A stretch of 35,501 bases of DNA, taken from an uncultured Rubritalea sp. (lineage in GTDB: Bacteria; Verrucomicrobiota; Verrucomicrobiia; Verrucomicrobiales; Akkermansiaceae). The stretch is from the NCBI GenBank assembly GCA_937132085.1, contig CAKZNV010000160.1, positions 1 through 35,501 on the forward strand, read 5' to 3'. Within the stretch, counting starts at the first letter, position 1. Each line of letters begins with the position of its first letter. Positions 1 through 8,579 of the stretch are shown here, piece after piece. Made by a program: the position numbers and the translations under genes. The notes beneath the pieces are model-generated. The model did no database searches. It saw only the letters and a list, made by a program, of their open reading frames with translations, and was not told the DNA's origin.

Positions 1-854
1 ATTTGCTCTAGTCTGATGGCTTTCTTGCCGAGTGGCTTGAGCGCATCGAGTGACTTCTTAGTGAGGCGTTTTGCTTCTTTCTTGGAGGCTTCTAGTCCGA
101 GAATTGCCGGGTAAGTAGACTTATCGACAGCTTCGTCTTTACCAGCAGTCTTACCTAGCTGTTCTGTTGTCTGAGTGACGTCTAAAATGTCGTCAATGAC
201 TTGGAAAGCTAGTCCTAGGTTATAACCAAAAGTAGTGAGCGCTTCGAGCTTCGCTGGAGTGACATTGGCGGTCATTGCTCCGAGTCGTATCGAGCTTGTT
301 AGCAGTGCAGCTGTCTTGGCTTCGTGGATCTGGATGAGTTGCTTCTTAGTGAGGCTTTTGCCCTCTCCTTCGAGGTCGAGCACCTGTCCCCCGATGAGTT
401 TTTTACTGCCACCAGTTTCCGCAAGCTCAGCCACGTAGTTGCCTACATGATAGCGCTTGGTAGCTGGAGTCCTGGCGATGATAGCGAAGGCTTCGGTAAG
501 TAGCGCATCGCCACAGAGCACAGCGACACCTTCTCCGTAGACCTTGTGACTAGTCGGACGGCCACGGCGTAAATCATCATCATCCATGCATGGTAGATCA
601 TCATGGACGAGCGAATACGTGTGCATGATCTCTACTGCGCATGCCGGAGCTAGAGCATTAGTGACATCGCCACCGCAAACTTCAGCCGCAGCGAGACAGA
701 GCACCGGACGCAGTCTCTTGCCACCAGCAAAAATGCTGTAGCGCATCGCTTTGTGGATAGTTGCTGGTCTAACATTCTCTCTAGGGAGCTGACGTTTTAG
801 TTCAGCGTCGACTAGTTTCTGTTGCTGTTTAAGCCACGGTTTGAGATCGCTCAT
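1..854 (-). CDS. ispA: Polyprenyl (farnesyl/geranylgeranyl) diphosphate synthase, 3' end cut by window edge
   Basis: This is a trans-isoprenyl diphosphate synthase. It condenses isopentenyl diphosphate with an allylic diphosphate in the cytosol, feeding quinone, carotenoid and undecaprenyl synthesis. I read it by translating the minus strand from the ATG at 852-854; 284 codons are visible and the stop lies beyond base 1. GGKRLRP is at residues 44-50. The first Asp-rich motif, DDLPCMD (85-91), has the DDxxxxD spacing of bacterial short-chain enzymes. The second Asp-rich motif, DDILD, is at 222-226, and GGQVLDLEGEG lies near 156-166. The family is certain. The chain length of the product (C15 or C20) is not. 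The gene starts 11 bases after the asd stop on the same strand, so the two are probably co-transcribed. The C-terminus is missing only because the window ends. Confidence 0.93.
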   Translation of the reverse strand, partial: MSDLKPWLKQQQKLVDAELKRQLPRENVRPATIHKAMRYSIFAGGKRLRPVLCLAAAEVCGGDVTNALAPACAVEIMHTYSLVHDDLPCMDDDDLRRGRPTSHKVYGEGVAVLCGDALLTEAFAIIARTPATKRYHVGNYVAELAETGGSKKLIGGQVLDLEGEGKSLTKKQLIQIHEAKTAALLTSSIRLGAMTANVTPAKLEALTTFGYNLGLAFQVIDDILDVTQTTEQLGKTAGKDEAVDKSTYPAILGLEASKKEAKRLTKKSLDALKPLGKKAIRLEQ

Positions 855-865
855 AGAATTAAATA

Positions 866-1876
866 TTAAAGGATTTCTGCGATTTGGACTGCGTTGAGAG
901 CAGCGCCTTTACGCACCTGATCGCCTACCACCCAGAGAGCGAGAGCATTGTCTACCACTTGGTCCATACGGATGCGGCCTACTAGGCAATCATCTTTACA
1001 GGTAGTGTCGAGTGGGACTGGATAGCTTTCAGTATCTGGATCGTCTTTGATCTGAATTCCAGGATAGTCTGCATAGGCAGCTTTCGCACCAGCCACATCC
1101 ACAGGCTTTTCAAACTGTGCAGTGATGGACACTGAGTGAGATCTGTAAACAGGAACTCGCACACATGTGCAGGTCACTTTGAGGTCTGGAATACCGAGAA
1201 TCTTGCGGCTTTCGTTGACCATCTTGATCTCTTCTTTGGTGTAGCCACCTTCTTGGAAAACATCCACGTGTGGGATCACATTTGAAGCAATCTGCACTGG
1301 ATAAACATTGATGAGGTCATCACCGATTTCTTCACCTGCAGCGAGAGCCTTAGTTTGTGCTTCTAGTTCTACGATACCTGCAGTTCCAGATCCTGACACG
1401 GCTTGGTAAGAGGATGCGATGATCGCTTTGATACCATACTTCTGATGCAGTGGGAATAGTCCCATGAGAGAAATAATGGTGGTGCAGTTCGGGTTAGCGA
1501 TGATGTTCTTAGGAAGGTTTTTAGCCGCCTCAGGATTGATTTCTGGAACGATGAGTGGGACGTCTTCGTCCATGCGGTAAGCAGATGAGTTATCAATGAC
1601 GATACATCCAGCCTTTGCAGCAGAAGGAGCAAACTCTAGAGACGTGTCACCACCAGCAGCGAAGAGTGCGATGTCGATACCAGCGAAGCTATCGTGAGTG
1701 AGTTCTTTAATCGTAATTTCTTCTCCACGGAAGGTGCGGGTTTTCCCTGCTGAGCGAGCTGAGGCTAGTAGAGTGAGTTTCCCAATAGGGAAATTTCTCT
1801 GATCTAGACATGCTAGCATTTCTTCTCCCACTGCTCCAGTGGCTCCTACGATGGCGATGTTTTTTGCTGCGTTCAT
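866..1876 (-). CDS. asd: Aspartate-semialdehyde dehydrogenase
   Basis: This enzyme reduces aspartyl phosphate to aspartate semialdehyde with NADPH, the branch point to lysine/diaminopimelate, threonine and methionine. I chose the ATG at 1874-1876 (336 aa). The open frame extends 18 codons upstream, but those residues resemble nothing in the family, and the Rossmann motif GATGAVG then falls at residues 11-17 as expected. An AGGA-like site lies about 10 bases before this start. The catalytic Cys is Cys131 in NPNCTT, with Gln158 in SYQAVSG and His247 in RSHSVS. The length is normal for the family. The gene lies just upstream of the polyprenyl synthase and is divergent from the SanA-like gene. 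The identification is secure. Confidence 0.95.
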   Translation of the reverse strand: MNAAKNIAIVGATGAVGEEMLACLDQRNFPIGKLTLLASARSAGKTRTFRGEEITIKELTHDSFAGIDIALFAAGGDTSLEFAPSAAKAGCIVIDNSSAYRMDEDVPLIVPEINPEAAKNLPKNIIANPNCTTIISLMGLFPLHQKYGIKAIIASSYQAVSGSGTAGIVELEAQTKALAAGEEIGDDLINVYPVQIASNVIPHVDVFQEGGYTKEEIKMVNESRKILGIPDLKVTCTCVRVPVYRSHSVSITAQFEKPVDVAGAKAAYADYPGIQIKDDPDTESYPVPLDTTCKDDCLVGRIRMDQVVDNALALWVVGDQVRKGAALNAVQIAEIL

Positions 1877-1992
1877 TTTCTTAGTCCTGTTTAGGTAGAG
1901 GGAAGATAGGGGAATATGGCTGAATGGCAATAAGTGATTCTGTGTGTATAGTTAAACTTGTGTAAATTTAGCTGCTGCGGTAACTGTTCAGT

Positions 1993-2673
1993 ATGAAAAT
2001 TTTCAGTGTGATCTGGAGCTGGAGCTTCTTTAAAAACTGCCTAATTATCGGCTTGATAGGTGTTGTGCTAGTAGCCCTGCTGATCTGGTGGGCGAATAAG
2101 GCCGCGATCGAAGCTGGTGAGGGAAAGCTCTATGATGATGTGGCTAAGATGCCTGCAGAGGATGGCAAGAAGCGTGTGGCATTAGTATTTGGCTGTTCAG
2201 AGAAGATCGGTAGCCGTGATAACTTGTATTTTAAATACCGTATAGAAGCCGCAGCTGAGCTATGGAAAGCGGGGAACATCCGTGGATTCATCGTCTCTGG
2301 AGATAATGGTGCAGAAAACTATAATGAACCAGAAGACATGAAGCAGGCGCTCATCAAGAAAGGAGTGCCAGCAGAGAAGATCGTTTGTGATTACGCAGGG
2401 TTCAGAACTTTGGATTCAGTGGTGAGGTTGAAAGAAGTGTTCGATGTGACCGAGGTCGTTTTTGTGACCCAGAAATTTCACAATGAACGTGCTGCGTATC
2501 TGGCAGAGAAAGAAGGGATCGATTTCATTGGCCTCAATGCCCAGGCTGTTTCAGGGAATGCCGCAAAGAAAACTAACACAAGAGAATATCTCGCTAGAGT
2601 GAAGATGCTCTTAGATACCCTCGTTTCTAAATCGCCAAAGTTTCTGGGTGATAAGGAAGAGCTAGGGTTTTAA
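1993..2673 (+). CDS. SanA/YdcF-type (DUF218) membrane protein
   Basis: This 226-aa protein has one N-terminal membrane segment (about residues 13-33) and a DUF218-type domain that should face the periplasm. The core resembles E. coli SanA: VFGCSEKIGSRDN, then FKYRIEAAAELW, VSGDNGAENYNEPEDM, CDYAGFRTLDSVVR and VTQKFHNERA follow in the same order. SanA is linked to envelope barrier function (vancomycin exclusion at high temperature), but its biochemical activity is unsettled. The gene is divergent from asd across a short gap, and a dehydrogenase gene follows about 60 bases downstream. I am sure of the family. The physiological role is inferred from E. coli. Confidence 0.85.
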   Translation: MKIFSVIWSWSFFKNCLIIGLIGVVLVALLIWWANKAAIEAGEGKLYDDVAKMPAEDGKKRVALVFGCSEKIGSRDNLYFKYRIEAAAELWKAGNIRGFIVSGDNGAENYNEPEDMKQALIKKGVPAEKIVCDYAGFRTLDSVVRLKEVFDVTEVVFVTQKFHNERAAYLAEKEGIDFIGLNAQAVSGNAAKKTNTREYLARVKMLLDTLVSKSPKFLGDKEELGF

Positions 2674-2733
2674 GCTCATCTGATTTACTTCTCTAGAAAA
2701 TGAGGTATCTATAAGAGGAAATAAATAAACATC

Positions 2734-3618
2734 ATGGAAAAACAAAGAATAGCATTTGTAGGAGTAGGGCGTATGGGAGCAAACATGGCACGTCGTCTTA
2801 AAGACTGTGGCTACGAAATTACCGCAATAAACGATGTGGATAAGGCAGCAGCTGAGTCTCTCGCTGAAGAACTAGGAGCTAAGTATTGTGCAAGCCTCTC
2901 TGAGCTGACAGCAGCTGCGGATGTCGTATTCACCGTGGTGAGTAATGATAATGCAATGCGCAGTATCTTTATCGATGCTGAAGATAATCTACTGCAAGGA
3001 TCAGAAGGCACAGTCTTTGTGAATTGTGCCACTGTGTCTGATAAAGTTCAAAAGGACATAGATGTCGCTGCGAAAGCTGTCGGTGCTGCTACGCTAGAAG
3101 GTGCGATGGCATCGAGCATTAGCCAAGCACGTGAGGGCAAACTTTTCCTCATCATCGGTGGTGAAAAAGAGGTCTTTGAAAATCTAAAACCGCTACTCGA
3201 TCAGTTGAGCGTGAATTTAAAACACACAGGTGAAATCGGTAAAGCATCACAGGTGAAAGCACTGGTGAATATGGTGATGAACATCAATACCGCTGCGCTG
3301 GCAGAGGGATTAGGACTGGCTGATGCATTAGGTCTAGACCTGGAAATGATCGTCGATGTGTTTGCTCAGACTGGTGCTAATAGTCGAGTGCTAGAGACAG
3401 ACAGTGAGGACATGATCGCTCGTGATCACGAGGCTTGGTTCATGGCTGAGCACGCAGCGAAAGACAGTGGGCTGGCTCAAGATCTCGCTAATGAGGTGGG
3501 TTTAAATTTACCTCTCAATGATGCGACCAAGGCACAGTATGACAAGCTCACTGAGATGGGCAAAGGGCAACTGGACAAATCAGGAATCTCAGAACTTACT
3601 TTTCTCAAACGTCTCTAG
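2734..3618 (+). CDS. NAD(P)-binding beta-hydroxyacid dehydrogenase family oxidoreductase
   Basis: This 294-aa cytosolic protein has the layout of the 3-hydroxyisobutyrate dehydrogenase/tartronate-semialdehyde reductase/GLYR family. The N-terminal Rossmann motif GVGRMG is at residues 10-15. A second helical domain follows, and the conserved catalytic Lys is in GKASQVKALVN (Lys175, Asn179). The substrate loop that usually reads DAPVSGG is here EGAMASS (around 122-128), so I do not assign a substrate. A GAGGAAA-like purine-rich stretch lies about 15 bases before the ATG. The gene is on the same strand as the SanA-like gene. The family call is firm; the specific reaction is open. Confidence 0.85.
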   Translation: MEKQRIAFVGVGRMGANMARRLKDCGYEITAINDVDKAAAESLAEELGAKYCASLSELTAAADVVFTVVSNDNAMRSIFIDAEDNLLQGSEGTVFVNCATVSDKVQKDIDVAAKAVGAATLEGAMASSISQAREGKLFLIIGGEKEVFENLKPLLDQLSVNLKHTGEIGKASQVKALVNMVMNINTAALAEGLGLADALGLDLEMIVDVFAQTGANSRVLETDSEDMIARDHEAWFMAEHAAKDSGLAQDLANEVGLNLPLNDATKAQYDKLTEMGKGQLDKSGISELTFLKRL

Positions 3619-3700
3619 GTCGATGGGTAAAGAATACCAGCTTCTACTGTAACCTCTGCTCAAAAAACACTTAAACTAGGGTGTAAAACAAAATTTAATC

Positions 3701-4477
3701 ATGAAACTCACAATCAAAAATCTATTAGTCGTAACTTCATTCAGCATTCTCACCTCTGGCCTAGCCATGGCGGAAGGTGATGGGAACAACAACTGGGCAG
3801 AGGAAGCTGCTCAGAAATACGAACAGAAAGCAGCGGATGCCACAGCAAACAATCTTCCAGAACAAGCTGCTATCTACACACGTATGGCTCAGATCAAGCG
3901 TGATGCAGGAGCTGCTAAGGGAGAATTCAGCTGGGATGAGTATCACGAACTGTCAGCTAAGCTAAATACTCTTAAAGGTGGAGATAAGAAGGGTAAGCCT
4001 AACAAAGGCTTCGTAGATGCAGCTAGCAAGTATGATCAAAAAGCAGCGGCTGCAATGGCGGCTGGTAATGAGAAAGACGCTGCGATCTACAAGCAGTTGG
4101 CTGATATCAAGCGTCTAGCTGCTGCCGGTAAACTCGATAACTGGGATGAATATCACGCACTCACTAAACAACTTTCTGGTAACAAAGGAGACAAAAAGGC
4201 GCATAAAAAAGATCACAAGAAGAAGCACCCACATAAGCACCCGAAAAAAGATCACGGTAAGAACGACAAAGGCAAGAAATCACCAAGCCAAGCCTTCCTC
4301 GATGCAGCGGATGAGTATGAAGCTAAGGCGAACGAGGCGATGAACAATGGCAATGAGCATAACGCTAGAATCTACACAAGATTAGCAAACATCAAGCGTG
4401 ACGCAGCCATCGCTCTAGAGACAGGAAAGTCTCATGACTGGACCGAGTATTTCAAGCTTAAGAAGGAACTCAAGTAG
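3701..4477 (+). CDS. Secreted protein with three ~60-aa alpha-helical repeats and a His/Lys-rich linker
   Basis: I do not recognise a named family. The protein has 258 aa. A signal peptide (residues 1-24, ending AMA) suggests export. Three copies of one repeat follow at about 31-92, 101-160 and 197-258. Each has the form AA-x-KY(D/E)-x-KA, then NxxxxAAIYxxxAxIKRxA, then WxEYxxLxxxL. Between copies 2 and 3 sits a linker (about 163-193) of almost only Lys, His, Asp and Gly, including HPHKH. It could bind metal or polyanions, but that is speculation. The repeats are predicted helical and contain no Cys. The gene is monocistronic by appearance, with its own terminator. Confidence 0.8.
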   Translation: MKLTIKNLLVVTSFSILTSGLAMAEGDGNNNWAEEAAQKYEQKAADATANNLPEQAAIYTRMAQIKRDAGAAKGEFSWDEYHELSAKLNTLKGGDKKGKPNKGFVDAASKYDQKAAAAMAAGNEKDAAIYKQLADIKRLAAAGKLDNWDEYHALTKQLSGNKGDKKAHKKDHKKKHPHKHPKKDHGKNDKGKKSPSQAFLDAADEYEAKANEAMNNGNEHNARIYTRLANIKRDAAIALETGKSHDWTEYFKLKKELK

Positions 4478-4515
4478 TCCTCACAATATTTTATTTAGTG
4501 TTATTATTAGTTTAG

Positions 4516-4559
4516 ACACCTATTCATCGACTCATTAGAGCGTGGATAGGTGTTTTTTC
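4516..4559 (+). terminator. Rho-independent terminator after the three-repeat protein
   Basis: The arms ACACCTAT (4516-4523) and ATAGGTGT (4546-4553) pair perfectly, and a run of T follows directly. The loop is about 22 bases. It lies between two convergent genes. Confidence 0.75.
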
Positions 4560-4576
4560 TGTCTGGTGAAGTTGCC

Positions 4577-6277
4577 CTAAGAGCTGACCTCTTGATCAGT
4601 TTGGAAAAAGTTTCGCATGCGCTTGTGCATGTCATCGTAAAAGCCTTTCTTGATCGCTTCTAGCATCGCTATCTTCTCTGGTGTGGCAGTGGATTCATCT
4701 ATCTTTTCAGAGAGCATCTTTTCATTAAATGACTTTTCTAACTCAATCATAGAGTCCAGAAATGCTCTTGCCGCTCTCGATTGTTCGACTCCATCCACTA
4801 GCGCATTCTCTAGGTTCTTATTTCTTGTTAGAGCGGTGAGCTCACCTTGATTATGGTTCGTCATGTATTGCGCATGATTCTGTAAAAAGCTTTGGTGGTC
4901 ATTATCAAACATGACTTCATCTCTATCTAACAGTTTGTCATAAGGCCCAGCTTTACAGAAGAATTTCACCATCAGAGGGATCGTGTCCACTAGCATGAAA
5001 AGGGCTGTGAGAATGATGTAAGTCATGTAAGCGAACTCGCCTCCTTCTTCACCTTGTTCGAAGAGGTAGTGCAGCGCTAGAGTCTGAGTGAGGATGTCTT
5101 TACGAGGTTCTGATGCGATAGCTAGTAAGCTGGCTCTCTCATCTGCGGCTACAGAGGCGGCACCTTGTTGCAGACGATCTAGCTCTTTGAGCATTCCATC
5201 TATTTGGATTTTTATGGTGTCACGGATTTGGTTTTGTTGAGTGACGAATTGCTCGGCCTGATCTGCATCTACTTTCTGACGCAGCACAGCGAGACGAGCT
5301 TCCTCGATAGCGCTTTTAGCTTTTTCGGCTTGTAGCAAAACTTCGTAGGCAGAGATGGCAGATTTCTTAGCATCAGAGACCGATGTGAGCATGTTGCTTT
5401 TTTCTTCAGTCAGCTGCTTGAGCTGCTCGCCTAGACGTGAAGCTTCGGTGCGGCGCCATGCTAGTTGGTCGTCACGGATACTTCTAGCTCTTGGTCCAAG
5501 ACCACGAATTCCACTACGCTGGCCATTGACTTCTTTTTCAAACTGCTCCTGCCAAGACGCTAGCTCGGTTTGGATCTTAGTGTATTGAGGACCTAGCTCG
5601 GCGACTTGCTCATCGATAGCATCAATGCGAGTGGTGAAAGTTCTAGTGGCGTCAGTGATCGATTGATCAAGTGCCGCTTGTTTCTCTGGTGAGAGCCCAG
5701 GGATAGGAGGTTCTTTCTGGTCATCTTGCAGGAGGAACTTCGCTTGGAAGGTTTCATTCCAGCGGTCACGTTGCTTCTTAATCGCTTCTTCCTGAGAGCG
5801 GACACCAGCCATGGCTGTATCTTTTTGTTCTGTGAAATAGACTCTAGTCTTCTGGATCTCAGCGGAGCGTGCTGTCTCGACTACGCCAGTGATCGTGTCT
5901 TTGAATAAAAGCAAGACGAGTGGGTGAGCAATCGTGAGACCCATCAGTCCAGCTACGGTGAGACGCAGAGCGAATTGGCCGAGTTTTTTCAGTGGTGAGA
6001 GGAATGCACGGTAGCTAGCGAGGAGTGCTCGGTCGATCGTGAGAATAATAAATGCCCAGACTAGCGCTACCGGAAGAATGACCCAGTAATTATCTGTTAG
6101 AGTGGAGAGAGCGTAGGCACAAGCGATGAATGCGAATGCGCAGGGAACCAGAACAGTAGCTCCAAAAGCGACATACTTACGCTGCTCCCAATTCGGGCAT
6201 TGCTCCAGTGTCTCTGTTCCTGCCGCAGAGAGCCAGAAGAACATACGCTTCCAGAGTGAGGGTTTCTGATTTTTCAT
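4577..6277 (-). CDS. DUF4407 membrane protein with long coiled coil
   Basis: This 566-aa protein matches the DUF4407 architecture. Three membrane segments lie near the N-terminus (about 37-58, 64-83 and 103-125), with the family-like stretch VWAFIILTIDRALLASYRAF between the second and third. A long charged helical and coiled-coil region runs from about 135 to 375. A fourth membrane segment is at about 416-438, and the tail is soluble. The function of DUF4407 is not established. The shape suggests a membrane-anchored scaffold or sensor whose coiled-coil domain lies on one side of the membrane. The gene is convergent with the repeat protein and has a 465-base AT-rich upstream gap. Its nearest neighbours to the right are the unusual cassette and the TIR gene. 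Confidence 0.8.
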   Translation of the reverse strand: MKNQKPSLWKRMFFWLSAAGTETLEQCPNWEQRKYVAFGATVLVPCAFAFIACAYALSTLTDNYWVILPVALVWAFIILTIDRALLASYRAFLSPLKKLGQFALRLTVAGLMGLTIAHPLVLLLFKDTITGVVETARSAEIQKTRVYFTEQKDTAMAGVRSQEEAIKKQRDRWNETFQAKFLLQDDQKEPPIPGLSPEKQAALDQSITDATRTFTTRIDAIDEQVAELGPQYTKIQTELASWQEQFEKEVNGQRSGIRGLGPRARSIRDDQLAWRRTEASRLGEQLKQLTEEKSNMLTSVSDAKKSAISAYEVLLQAEKAKSAIEEARLAVLRQKVDADQAEQFVTQQNQIRDTIKIQIDGMLKELDRLQQGAASVAADERASLLAIASEPRKDILTQTLALHYLFEQGEEGGEFAYMTYIILTALFMLVDTIPLMVKFFCKAGPYDKLLDRDEVMFDNDHQSFLQNHAQYMTNHNQGELTALTRNKNLENALVDGVEQSRAARAFLDSMIELEKSFNEKMLSEKIDESTATPEKIAMLEAIKKGFYDDMHKRMRNFFQTDQEVSS

Positions 6278-6742
6278 AAGGTATTTATATTAAATACTCT
6301 TACTGTGGTCAAATTCTATCATTTATCTTTGGTTTTCAATCCACCAATTCTACATACTTTTTTAAGAGGTTGGACCTTCTGTGAAGCTCTCTATTTATGA
6401 GGTGAAAAGCCAGCTCTCTCCTTAAGCTAATCCCTTTGCCTTTTAGTTTTCTTCATCACAATTATAATTTTTTTCATTTCAAGGGAATGGTCTACTAATC
6501 CTCTAACGGGAATGATATGGTAAAGATATATTAAATTTATGTTGGGTCTGTGGCGGAATATATTTTCCTCCTTGCGTTTCCCTAGAAATCTAGTCTGTGT
6601 GTGCTTGAGATATTTTCACTGAGAAACTTGCATTGACTCAGTAATGAGTTTTATGATTATATGTTTGTCTGATATGTTTTTTGTATAGCGTTTTTTATAA
6701 AACGCCCCATTAATCCTGAATAAATAAAATTAAACCATAACC
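6278..6742. other. 465-base AT-rich intergenic region between divergent genes
   Basis: No coding signature, tRNA or transposon end was found here. It must hold the promoters for the DUF4407 gene (minus) and the three-gene cassette (plus). Small palindromes are present near the right end: ACTCA-gtaa-TGAGT at 6636-6649 and GCGTTTT-ttat-AAAACGC at 6688-6705. Either could be an operator. A TTGACT at 6633-6638 has no convincing -10 partner. Base composition changes to AT-rich at about this point. Confidence 0.6.
6688..6705. promoter_or_regulatory. Possible operator palindrome upstream of the three-gene cassette
   Basis: The arms GCGTTTT and AAAACGC are separated by 4 bases and lie 37 bases before the ATG of the 412-aa gene. 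This position would suit a repressor site or a 5' leader hairpin. It is short and could be chance in AT-rich DNA. Confidence 0.25.
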
Positions 6743-7981
6743 ATGAACAGCGAAACTCTAGTGCCTCACTTTGAAGAAGCCACGAAAAGAAATAGAAAAG
6801 ACCATGTAATCCTTGTGAAAATCGTCTACCTCATGAAATGGGGTGTTCTCTTTAACCAAACAGGCAAAGTAAAAAAACGTGTTTTAGATGAAATTGAAGA
6901 AATGTCCTATCTGAACAAAGTCGTGTCAGGAGCTACTCTTTCATCATATTTTGGTCAGCAGGCAATCCAATCTACAATTGGATTATACAGTCGAGCATTG
7001 CAAGGCCGAACGTTTGCTCATGTAAATCGTAACAAGTCCCTTTCAGAGGAAGAGATTGAGGATTTATTATTTGATCAGGATTATCTAATAGGAACAAATA
7101 AGAACAATCTGGCCACAGAAAATGAGATTATAGAAATACAGCTAAAAAATGTCTATTCTGCGGTAGTTTTAAATGACCAAGCTGTATTGAGGAAAACAGT
7201 ATTTGATTTAATGGAAAATATCTGGAGACAAATCGATTACTTCGCTCCTTTATCCAGAGATCTAAGGACTATTTCAGCTTATTGTTTATCAAAAGGAAAG
7301 AACGGCCTTGGTGAGAGAGTGGGTGAACTTAATGTTAATGTTTCTCGTTCAATTAGGAATTGGATTGGATACAGCACTGGGGCATTGACTGTATTATTTC
7401 AGCATCTTTGGTATGACCCGATACTAGATGATTACTTTTCAGAATCTGCGCTAGAGACAATTCAAAATATACATAAGATCGCCTTTGACAGAGATAACTT
7501 ACCTGACGGAACAAATCTGGACGTTAAAGGAGCCTCAGAGCAACCATTGGGCAGAGTGATTGAAACGAAAGGATTCGTTAAACAAATTAACACATTCCGA
7601 AACTCTGCAGGAGAGTTAATTAGTCGCTTCTTACTCTCTGACCCTTCAAGCTTGGCTGAAATATGGGTGCAGGGGAAATATGTGCATTTCGAGCATATTG
7701 GTATAGCGTCTGGGACTTATGTTACCTTGAGTGGTGAATTAAAGGATGGTGTGATTGATGGAGAAAACGCCAAATACCTTCAGGTAGGCAAATTTTCGAT
7801 GAATGAATTGAAAGATAATAACTGGAAGCTAAGGCTGCTAGATATTGCTCGCCCTTATTTTGATAGTTACCGTGGGAATTTATTAATTTCTTGGTCTCTC
7901 TCTCCTCATCGCAGATATGGAGACAGTGTAAGTAAACTTGGTGCCTCTGAAATGCTATTTAGACCTCTTGTAGGGAGCTAA
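6743..7981 (+). CDS. Uncharacterised 412-aa protein, possible OB-fold-like segment; first gene of low-GC cassette
   Basis: I do not recognise this protein. It has 412 aa, with no signal peptide or membrane segment. The N-terminal two thirds look helical. The segment about 268-350 looks all-beta: GRVIETKGFVKQIN, then SRFLLSDPSS, EIWVQGKYV and GTYVTLSGEL. That pattern of short strands with a GxxxxxG-V start resembles the OB folds of nucleic-acid-binding proteins, but this is my reading without a profile search. The coding sequence is visibly AT-rich (17 G/C in the 60 bases 7081-7140) compared with housekeeping genes here, which suggests horizontal acquisition. A coiled-coil gene follows after 57 bases and a TGT-like gene after that, all on the same strand. 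Confidence 0.7.
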   Translation: MNSETLVPHFEEATKRNRKDHVILVKIVYLMKWGVLFNQTGKVKKRVLDEIEEMSYLNKVVSGATLSSYFGQQAIQSTIGLYSRALQGRTFAHVNRNKSLSEEEIEDLLFDQDYLIGTNKNNLATENEIIEIQLKNVYSAVVLNDQAVLRKTVFDLMENIWRQIDYFAPLSRDLRTISAYCLSKGKNGLGERVGELNVNVSRSIRNWIGYSTGALTVLFQHLWYDPILDDYFSESALETIQNIHKIAFDRDNLPDGTNLDVKGASEQPLGRVIETKGFVKQINTFRNSAGELISRFLLSDPSSLAEIWVQGKYVHFEHIGIASGTYVTLSGELKDGVIDGENAKYLQVGKFSMNELKDNNWKLRLLDIARPYFDSYRGNLLISWSLSPHRRYGDSVSKLGASEMLFRPLVGS

Positions 7982-8038
7982 TAGATAAGAAGTTTTTTAC
8001 GTAATGTTTAAATTAAGATTTAACTTAAAAACAATAAA

Positions 8039-8554
8039 ATGGATGATATAGAAGAGTTGAGAAGGCAATTAGGAGAAATTAACGAGTCCTTAAGGGAGAA
8101 AAATGAAAACCATGCTGAGAAAAATCAAGAACTCGATGGATTGAAACAGGACCTTGAGGAAAGACGTAATTCTGAGTATAGGCCAAGCACTATGGCGATT
8201 TTAAACGACACGGTAGCAGAGGAAAAAAAAATCTGGAAACAAGATAAAAAACAAGCGATCAGTGATAAAAAGGATCAAATAGATGCTGTCGAAGATGAAA
8301 TTAAAGACATCGAACAAGGTATCAAAGATTTACAAAAAGACAGGGATACAAAAGAGCAGGAGATCAAAGATCATCCTGACTATTCTAATTCTGATCAAAC
8401 ATTTGAATATAATAGTTTGGATGGTGATGAGATCGCGGACATGGAATCTGACTGGGGAGAAGAGGGAGAGGGGCACCATGGTGACAATCCTGTAGATGAA
8501 GATGATGTCAGAAAACATTTTACTATAGAATGGGGCGATCTAACCAGGCTATAA
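8039..8554 (+). CDS. 171-aa coiled-coil protein with acidic tail; middle gene of cassette
   Basis: No family was recognised. Residues 1 to about 115 are almost entirely charged heptad-like helix, for example ELRRQLGEINESLREK and later DAVEDEIKDIEQGIKDL, typical of a long coiled coil. The C-terminal 50 residues are strongly acidic (DGDEIADMESDWGEEGEG) and end in a short, more ordered-looking tail. It has no Cys, signal peptide or membrane segment. Its position between the 412-aa gene (57-base gap) and the TGT-like gene (25-base gap) suggests one transcript. It may link the two other products as an adaptor, or act as a nucleic-acid mimic through its acidic tail. Both ideas are inference. Confidence 0.7.
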   Translation: MDDIEELRRQLGEINESLREKNENHAEKNQELDGLKQDLEERRNSEYRPSTMAILNDTVAEEKKIWKQDKKQAISDKKDQIDAVEDEIKDIEQGIKDLQKDRDTKEQEIKDHPDYSNSDQTFEYNSLDGDEIADMESDWGEEGEGHHGDNPVDEDDVRKHFTIEWGDLTRL

Positions 8555-8579
8555 TCCCAACTAATTTTCAAACCATACA

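Noticed and set aside
235-438. 67-aa plus-strand open frame
   Set aside because: It lies antisense inside the polyprenyl synthase gene, which shows full family motifs on the minus strand.
1369-1632. 87-aa minus-strand open frame within asd
   Set aside because: It is an out-of-frame shadow; the asd frame carries the catalytic residues over this stretch.
4146-4343. Basic 65-aa plus-strand open frame
   Set aside because: It is a frame shift of the His/Lys-rich linker region of the repeat protein, with no start signal of its own.
6633-6661. Sigma-70 promoter with TTGACT for the cassette
   Set aside because: The hexamer at the correct spacing (ATTATA) matches the -10 consensus poorly.
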